A model generated the notes under the pieces. That model had not been told where the DNA came from, ran no database searches, and saw only the letters and a list, made by a program, of their open reading frames with translations. This document shows positions 6,220 through 10,904 of a DNA stretch of 10,904 nt, one piece after another; positions within the stretch are counted from its first letter, which is position 1, and every line of letters begins with the position of its first letter. Source of the DNA: Prevotella sp. (lineage in GTDB: Bacteria > Bacteroidota > Bacteroidia > Bacteroidales > Bacteroidaceae); contig JAJPZD010000047.1 in the NCBI GenBank assembly GCA_021204605.1, positions 1-10,904 of the forward strand. The letters run 5' to 3'. The position numbers and the translations under genes are program-made.

Positions 6220-6939
6220 TTAATTTCCTCTTATTATGTTGTCTTCTATCGTTTGTCTGTCAAGCCAATCAGCAAAGCCCTCCACACTGATGCATTTGTC
6301 GGCCGTCACGTCGCCTACCCGTGTACGTCTTAGGGCAGTAAGGTAAGCGCCGCTATTGAGAGCCACACCGATGTCGCGAGCCAAAGCCCTGATATAAGTG
6401 CCTTTTCCGCACACCACGCGGATACTTAGTTGCATACTCCCCTTGTCAAAAGAAAGCAGTTCGATCTCCTCTATGCGCAGCGTCTTGGGTCTCAGCTCAA
6501 CCACGTTGCCTTTCCTCATCAACTTATAGGCGCGCTTGCCGTTGACCTTACATGCGGAGTAAGCCGGAGGCACCTGCTGTATCTCGCCCACGAAGCTGTC
6601 CAATGTCGCCTTTATCAAAGGCAGGGAGATGTGGGCGGTGGGATATGTGCGGTCAACGGGATGCTCCATATCGTAACTCACAGTGGTGGCACCCAGCTGC
6701 ATTGTCGCCGTGTATTCCTTAGTGTGGCGTTGCAGTTCATCAATGCGTTTTGTGGCCTTCCCGGTGCATAATAGCAGCACACCGGTGGCCAACGGGTCGA
6801 GAGTTCCCGCGTGCCCCACCTTTATCTTCCTCACACCGAGTTTTCGGGAGAGTAAGTAACGCACCCTCGAAAGAGCGTTGAAACTTGACATCCCGTATGG
6901 CTTGTCGATGCCGATTATCTCCCCCTCGTGAAAGTTCAT
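6220..6939 (-). CDS. truB: tRNA pseudouridine(55) synthase
   Basis: A 239-residue TruB, which isomerises U55 in the T-loop of most tRNAs. GIDKPYGMSSF (10-20) is the opening motif. GHAGTLDPLATGVLLLCTG (42-60) carries the catalytic aspartate at residue 48, the same number as in E. coli. Further motifs are KEYTATMQLG (about 74-83), QVPPAYSACKVNGKRAY and CGKGTYIRALARDIG. The protein ends soon after the catalytic domain and lacks the C-terminal PUA-like extension of the 314-residue E. coli enzyme, as is common for shorter TruB forms. Gaps are four bases to uppP upstream and three to queA downstream, placing two tRNA-modification genes in a tight pair. Confidence 0.97.
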   Translation of the reverse strand: MNFHEGEIIGIDKPYGMSSFNALSRVRYLLSRKLGVRKIKVGHAGTLDPLATGVLLLCTGKATKRIDELQRHTKEYTATMQLGATTVSYDMEHPVDRTYPTAHISLPLIKATLDSFVGEIQQVPPAYSACKVNGKRAYKLMRKGNVVELRPKTLRIEEIELLSFDKGSMQLSIRVVCGKGTYIRALARDIGVALNSGAYLTALRRTRVGDVTADKCISVEGFADWLDRQTIEDNIIRGN

Positions 6940-6943
6940 GGCA

Positions 6944-7783
6944 TCAGTCCACCATCTTCAGGTCAACGCCGCACAGGGCACAGGCCACTATGATCAGTCC
7001 TACAATAATCCTGTACCAGCCGAAGGCGGCGAAACCGTATTTCGTGACATAGCTGATAAAGAATTTTATAGCAGCTATTGCAACGAAGAACGCCACGACA
7101 GAGCCTATTATCAAAGTCTGGAGGTTGTTGCCCGCAGTGAGCAGCGAGCCACCGCCATTGCTCAGCAGTTTGTAAGTCTCAAGGCAGGTAGCGCCGAACA
7201 TTGTCGGTACTGCGAGGAAGAACGAAAACTCCGCCGCCGCTTTGCGTGTGAGCTTCTGCGACATACCGCCAACTATTGTCGCCATGGAGCGTGAGACACC
7301 CGGTATCATTGATATGCACTGCACGAGGCCGATGACAAGTGCACGCTTGTAGGTCAATGGAGTGTTCTCACTGCCCTTGTTGAATATGCGGTCGCAGAAC
7401 AGCATGAACACGCCGCCAACTATGAGCATCACGGCGACGAGAATCACGTTGCCGAGATTAGCCTCGATGAAATCCTTGAAGACAAGTCCCAGCACCACTG
7501 CCGGCAGGACGCCGACAACTAAGCGAGCATAGAAATTGAACATCGCCCACCAATACGACACCCCCTGCTGCTCAGAACAAGGATAGAAGAATCTTTTCCA
7601 GTAGAGGCAAATCACCGATACGATGGCGCCAAACTGGATGATTACGGTGAACGCCTTCACGAAGTCGGTGCTCTCCACACCGAGCAGGCTCTGGGCTATT
7701 ATCATGTGGCCCGTTGAGGAGACCGGGAGGAACTCTGTCAGTCCCTCCACGATGGCGATAATCACGGTTTGCAGCAAGTCCAT
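6944..7783 (-). CDS. uppP: Undecaprenyl-diphosphatase (UppP/BacA family)
   Basis: A 279-residue polytopic inner-membrane protein that dephosphorylates undecaprenyl pyrophosphate to recycle the lipid carrier for peptidoglycan and O-antigen synthesis; high expression gives bacitracin tolerance. Both family signatures are present: EGLTEFLPVSSTGH (13-26), with the paired glutamates, serine and histidine of the active site, and PGVSRSMATIVGG (161-173) with the conserved arginine at 165. About eight hydrophobic segments can be seen across the length, consistent with the family fold. It lies nine bases after the DUF3098 gene and four before truB, inside the operon. Confidence 0.97.
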   Translation of the reverse strand: MDLLQTVIIAIVEGLTEFLPVSSTGHMIIAQSLLGVESTDFVKAFTVIIQFGAIVSVICLYWKRFFYPCSEQQGVSYWWAMFNFYARLVVGVLPAVVLGLVFKDFIEANLGNVILVAVMLIVGGVFMLFCDRIFNKGSENTPLTYKRALVIGLVQCISMIPGVSRSMATIVGGMSQKLTRKAAAEFSFFLAVPTMFGATCLETYKLLSNGGGSLLTAGNNLQTLIIGSVVAFFVAIAAIKFFISYVTKYGFAAFGWYRIIVGLIIVACALCGVDLKMVD

Positions 7784-7792
7784 GTCGCTAAG

Positions 7793-8038
7793 TTATTTCT
7801 TGACCTCATAGTTGTTGTCTGCCGGTTTGCGTGCCACGGCATAGACAATGGAGATGAAGCCGATGAAACAGATTACAGGAGCCACCTTGATGCGGCGCAC
7901 GTTGAATATACTGGCATCGTACATACTCTCTGTGGAGCAGCCTCCGCTCATGAGGATGAAACCGATGATCACTATCAGCATCCCCACCGCGATGAGGATG
8001 AAATTAGTCTTGCCTAATGCTAAGTTTTTCTTGTCCAT
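7793..8038 (-). CDS. DUF3098 small membrane protein
   Basis: An 81-residue protein with two hydrophobic segments (about 13-31 and 52-69) flanking a short polar loop containing GGCSTESMYDASIFNVRRI. The loop, the opening LGKTNFILI and the position directly between ftsX and uppP match the DUF3098 family, seen mainly in Bacteroidota. Its function is not known. Constant linkage to ftsX and uppP suggests, as an inference only, an envelope or division role. It ends in a charged tail (KPADNNYEVKK). It is separated from ftsX by 75 bases that hold a small GC-rich hairpin. Confidence 0.88.
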   Translation of the reverse strand: MDKKNLALGKTNFILIAVGMLIVIIGFILMSGGCSTESMYDASIFNVRRIKVAPVICFIGFISIVYAVARKPADNNYEVKK

Positions 8039-8056
8039 TCTATGTATTTCTGTAGT

Positions 8057-8072
8057 GCCGGCGACTGCCGGC
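8057..8072 (-). other. Small GC hairpin before the DUF3098 gene
   Basis: GCCGGC-GACT-GCCGGC on the plus strand: two copies of a self-complementary hexamer, able to form a six-pair stem with a four-base loop on either strand. It lies 18 bases upstream of the DUF3098 start codon in an otherwise AT-rich gap. There is no U-run after it in transcript sense, so it is not a classical terminator. It could be an RNA-stability or translation-modulating element. Confidence 0.5.
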
Positions 8073-8113
8073 CATTAATTTTTTGATTTTATCCTTATAT
8101 AAAGTATTAGTTC

Positions 8114-8992
8114 TTAGATTTTATACAAGTCGCCGGCTTTCATTCTGAGAAACTTGTTGACGGAGAAGACAGCGCAGAACAGAGTGATCAATATCCCAAG
8201 CATGAACACCGCACCTGCTGTGATAGCCATTACATCCCACGTTATAACGTTGAGGACGGCAGGCTCGTAGGTATATAAGGCATAGATACCAGATGCCAAG
8301 ACACAGTCGGCGATTATGGCGGCAAGCAGTCCGATGCCTAAGGCATTATAGAGAAACGGTCTGCGAATGAAGCCCCACGATGCGCCCACAAGTTTCATAG
8401 TGTGTATGGTGAAACGGCGGGCGTACATGCCCAACTTCACGGTGTTGTTGATGAGCGAGAACGACACGCAAGCGAGCAGTACAGCCAAGATGAGGAGCAC
8501 GAGGTTGATTTTCTGCAGGTTGCGGTTCACGCTGTCCATAAGGTCGCTGGGATAGGAGATGTCGGTGATGTTGTTGTTACGCTTGAGTTTTTTTTCTATG
8601 ACCTTAAGAGAATCCGTGTTCGCATAGTCGGCTTGGAGGCGCAGTTCTATCGATGCCACAAAAGGGTTGACACCCAAGAACTCACTTGGGTCGGTGCCCA
8701 TTGCCTCTGTCTGTTCCTTCAAAGCCTGTTCCTTGCTGATATAAGAGATATGGCTTACGTAAGGTCGTTTCTTGAGGTCGTTTACCAAGCGTTGCGATTC
8801 AGAATTTGAGATGTCCTCCCCCAACATTAAAGTAACCGTGAAATTCTCCTTTACATACGCCGAGAGGTTCCGCGCTGTAAGCACGGAGAACACTACCATA
8901 CCCAATAAAATCAGCACCAATGCAGTGCTTATGCACAAGGTAACGCCCTGCAATCCGTGTCGGACGCGGGGTTTCTTTCGTCTTTTACCCAT
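8114..8992 (-). CDS. ftsX: Cell division protein FtsX
   Basis: A 292-residue permease-like subunit of the FtsE-FtsX complex, which couples ATP hydrolysis at the divisome to activation of periplasmic peptidoglycan hydrolases. Layout: a basic cytoplasmic N-terminus (MGKRRKKPRVRHG), TM1 about 17-39, an extracytoplasmic domain about 40-160, TM2 about 162-186, a cytoplasmic loop with HTMKLVGASWGFIRRPF (197-213, the conserved FtsX loop), TM3 about 216-240 and TM4 about 248-275, ending FLRMKAGDLYKI. The four-helix order with the large loop after TM1 is the FtsX signature. ftsE is not adjacent, unlike in Proteobacteria. First gene of the leftward operon, directly behind a promoter. Confidence 0.95.
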   Translation of the reverse strand: MGKRRKKPRVRHGLQGVTLCISTALVLILLGMVVFSVLTARNLSAYVKENFTVTLMLGEDISNSESQRLVNDLKKRPYVSHISYISKEQALKEQTEAMGTDPSEFLGVNPFVASIELRLQADYANTDSLKVIEKKLKRNNNITDISYPSDLMDSVNRNLQKINLVLLILAVLLACVSFSLINNTVKLGMYARRFTIHTMKLVGASWGFIRRPFLYNALGIGLLAAIIADCVLASGIYALYTYEPAVLNVITWDVMAITAGAVFMLGILITLFCAVFSVNKFLRMKAGDLYKI

Positions 8993-9023
8993 TTCTTAAG
9001 GTTATAAAACACCTAATTTGTTG

Positions 9024-9055
9024 CAAAGTAACAAAATTTTCTGCGTTCCCACAAA
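9024..9055 (-). promoter_or_regulatory. Promoter of the ftsX-DUF3098-uppP-truB-queA-folK operon
   Basis: On the minus strand TTTG (9055-9052) is followed after 20 bases by TTACTTTG (9031-9024), then C. This differs from the Bacteroidota -7 consensus TAnnTTTG at one base and has proper spacing. Expected start near 9018, giving a leader of about 25 bases before the ftsX ATG at 8992. It lies in the 94-base gap after mutS2. No other good promoter was noticed in the gaps downstream, so it probably drives all six genes. Confidence 0.6.
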
Positions 9056-9086
9056 GGTTTAACTATTATTAATAAGCGGAAGCGTC

Positions 9087-10904
9087 TCATTCTAAGTCAA
9101 CGACGGTGATTCCCGCGCCGCCAAACTGGACGTGCTCGTCGTGATAGCTCACCACGTTAGGCACTGTGGAGAGATACTGTCGTATAAGCTGGCGGAGAAC
9201 GCCGGTGCCCGTTCCGTGCAGGATGCGCACCCTGCCAATGCCCACAAGGATTGCATCATCGATGAAATAAGTAACGGCGCTGATGGCCTCGTCGCCCCTC
9301 ATGCCACGCACGTCGATGTCGTGTTTGAAGTTGAGTTTGTGCCGGTCGATAGTCTCTCGCGTCTGCCTGCCCACACTGGCGTAAGGTCTCGGATCATCCT
9401 TTTTTGGCATTTCAGCATGTTCCAAACGGTCAACACGCATTTTGGTGCGCATGTCTCCGAAAATCACTGTGGCAATCTTGCCGTCAACGCCCTCTACCTT
9501 GCCAACGGCAGTGAGGCCCTTGATGCGCACGGTATCGCCGACCCCGATACCACGTTCATCATCATCTTTTTTCTTCGCCGCCAACAGTGCGGCTGCCGCC
9601 TCCTGGTCTTTTGCGGCGCGCTCCTTCTTGCGTTTTTCCTTACGCACCTTACGCTCCTGAATCTGTCTGATCTTGCGCGCTATTGTCTCATCGTTGGCCG
9701 TGGTGTCAATAGCCTTGACCTCCTCCTTGAAAGCGTTCAACTCCTCACGGATACGCTTAGCCTCAGCTTTTTCCGCCTGGCACTCCCTAATCTCCTTTAT
9801 CGCCCTCTCTATTTTCCTGTTGCTCTCACGAAGGAGCTCCTCCGCCTGCTCCTTGGCCCTGCGCAACACATCCTTGCGGCTCTGCTCCAGCTCCCGCACC
9901 TCGTTCTCGTATTTGGCTATTGTCTGCTCCAGGGCCTTCTCCCGCTGGTGGATGGTCTGACGCTTGCTCTCCCAGTAACGCTTGTCGCGCACTATGTCCT
10001 GAAGATACTTGTCGCTCTGGATATACTCGCTACCCACAATGTCACTCGCATCACGTATCACCTCCTCCGGCAACCCCGTCTTGCGCGCTATCTCGATAGC
10101 AAACGAGCTGCCCGGATTGCCGATGGACAATTGGAACAACGCACTCATCTGCTGTCGGTCGTAGAGCATTGCCCCATTGACCACCCCCTCATGGTTCTCC
10201 GCAAAGTGTTTGAGGTTCTGGTAGTGAGTGGTTATCACTGCGTATGCCTTCTTGTTGCAAAACTGCTTCAGCACCGACTCGGCTATCGCCCCACCTATCT
10301 GTGGTTCAGTGCCACTGCCGAACTCGTCGATCAACAGCAATGTGCGGTCGTTGGAAAACCTGATCATATTCTTCATGTTGGTAAGATGACTGGAATACGT
10401 GCTAAGGTCGTTCTCTATGCTCTGCTCATCACCTATATCGATGAGTAAGTTCTGGAAAACTCCCGTTGTCGAGTTCTCACGTACCGGTATCGAGATACCA
10501 CATTGCAGCATGTATTGAAGAAGCCCCACAGTTTTAAGACACACCGACTTGCCACCGGCATTCGGGCCGGATATTAACAGTATGCGCTTATCCTTAGTGA
10601 GCTTTATGTCGAGCGGCACTGTATTTTTCCCTTGCTTTGACAGAGATATCTGCAGCAACGGGTGCACTGCCTGAACCCAGTCGATATGCGGATTACTGCC
10701 CACTTGCGGTTCACACCCCTTGATATGGCGAGCGAGTTCCGCTTTCGCCCGTATCAGGTCTATCGAGGCAAGAAAAGTGCAAGACTCTAAAATAGGAATT
10801 ATATGAGGTCTTACCAGCTTTGAGAACTCTGTCAATATGCGTATTATCTCCCTGCGCTCGTCAGATTCGAGTTCCCTGATACGGTTGTTCGCCTCCACCA
10901 CCTC
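9087..10904 (-). CDS. mutS2: MutS2 (Smr-domain MutS-like ATPase), C-terminal part (partial)
   Basis: The frame runs off the right edge; 605 residues are visible of an expected 780-850, so only the N-terminal part is missing. Residues below count from a methionine at 10901. Helical core about 1-60; ABC ATPase with Walker A GPNAGGKS (112-119), the STYSSHL signature region (167-173), Walker B LLLIDEFGSGTEP (188-200) and the TTHY switch (224-227). A long charged coiled coil (about 300-445) follows, then a small basic KOW/beta region (about 451-500) and a C-terminal Smr domain (about 526-604) with DVRGMRG (530-536) and HGTGTGVLR (562-570). MutS2 lacks the mismatch-recognition domain. It is reported to suppress recombination and, in Firmicutes, to act on collided ribosomes. 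It precedes the ftsX operon on the same strand, with no clear terminator between. Confidence 0.96.
   Translation of the reverse strand, partial: EVVEANNRIRELESDERREIIRILTEFSKLVRPHIIPILESCTFLASIDLIRAKAELARHIKGCEPQVGSNPHIDWVQAVHPLLQISLSKQGKNTVPLDIKLTKDKRILLISGPNAGGKSVCLKTVGLLQYMLQCGISIPVRENSTTGVFQNLLIDIGDEQSIENDLSTYSSHLTNMKNMIRFSNDRTLLLIDEFGSGTEPQIGGAIAESVLKQFCNKKAYAVITTHYQNLKHFAENHEGVVNGAMLYDRQQMSALFQLSIGNPGSSFAIEIARKTGLPEEVIRDASDIVGSEYIQSDKYLQDIVRDKRYWESKRQTIHQREKALEQTIAKYENEVRELEQSRKDVLRRAKEQAEELLRESNRKIERAIKEIRECQAEKAEAKRIREELNAFKEEVKAIDTTANDETIARKIRQIQERKVRKEKRKKERAAKDQEAAAALLAAKKKDDDERGIGVGDTVRIKGLTAVGKVEGVDGKIATVIFGDMRTKMRVDRLEHAEMPKKDDPRPYASVGRQTRETIDRHKLNFKHDIDVRGMRGDEAISAVTYFIDDAILVGIGRVRILHGTGTGVLRQLIRQYLSTVPNVVSYHDEHVQFGGAGITVVDLE

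Noticed and set aside
9000..9086. Terminator after mutS2
   Set aside because: Only a short AT palindrome (TTATTAATAA, about 9066-9075) was seen, with no stable stem plus T-run.
9132..10448. Long open frame (438 codons) on the plus strand opposite mutS2
   Set aside because: Its sequence is Leu/His/Ala-rich with no recognisable domain, and it lies fully within the unmistakable mutS2 gene on the other strand. It is a shadow frame caused by codon bias.

Overview
The window looks like a chromosomal segment from a member of the Bacteroidota, most likely a Prevotella/Segatella-like bacterium. Three things point there. The gene order ftsX, DUF3098, uppP, truB, queA, folK is, from memory, a typical Bacteroidota cluster. 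Promoters match the Bacteroidota TTTG / TAnnTTTG pattern rather than -35/-10 boxes. Ribosome binding sites are generally absent. The genus is an inference and cannot be proved from this sequence alone.

Left part (1-4047) is accessory. It holds the 3' end of a type I restriction-modification methyltransferase gene (hsdM). A complete specificity gene (hsdS) follows with an ATGA overlap and a hairpin terminator across its stop codon. Next is a 470-base gene-free stretch filled with T-rich 13/14-base repeats and a perfect 111-base tandem duplication. Facing hsdS is a gene for an AlbA_2 (Schlafen-type) plus GHKL-like ATPase plus winged-helix protein, of a kind often found beside type I systems. 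The two recognition domains of HsdS are visibly more AT-rich than the spacer helices, as expected for domain shuffling.

Middle (4048-4640): divergent promoters separate the AlbA_2 gene from rpsO (ribosomal protein S15). rpsO marks the return to core chromosome and ends in a strong hairpin that it shares with the convergent folK.

Right part (4642-9055) is a single leftward operon with one recognisable promoter in front of ftsX: ftsX (division), a DUF3098 membrane protein, uppP (undecaprenyl-phosphate recycling), truB (tRNA pseudouridine 55), queA (queuosine) and folK (folate). Gaps of 3, 4 and 9 bases support co-transcription of the inner genes. Larger gaps with hairpins lie before DUF3098 and before folK. 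Upstream on the same strand is the 3' two-thirds or so of mutS2, cut by the window edge.

The most unusual element is the repeat block at 2032-2470. The core operon is ordinary, apart from a QueA with several replaced consensus residues.
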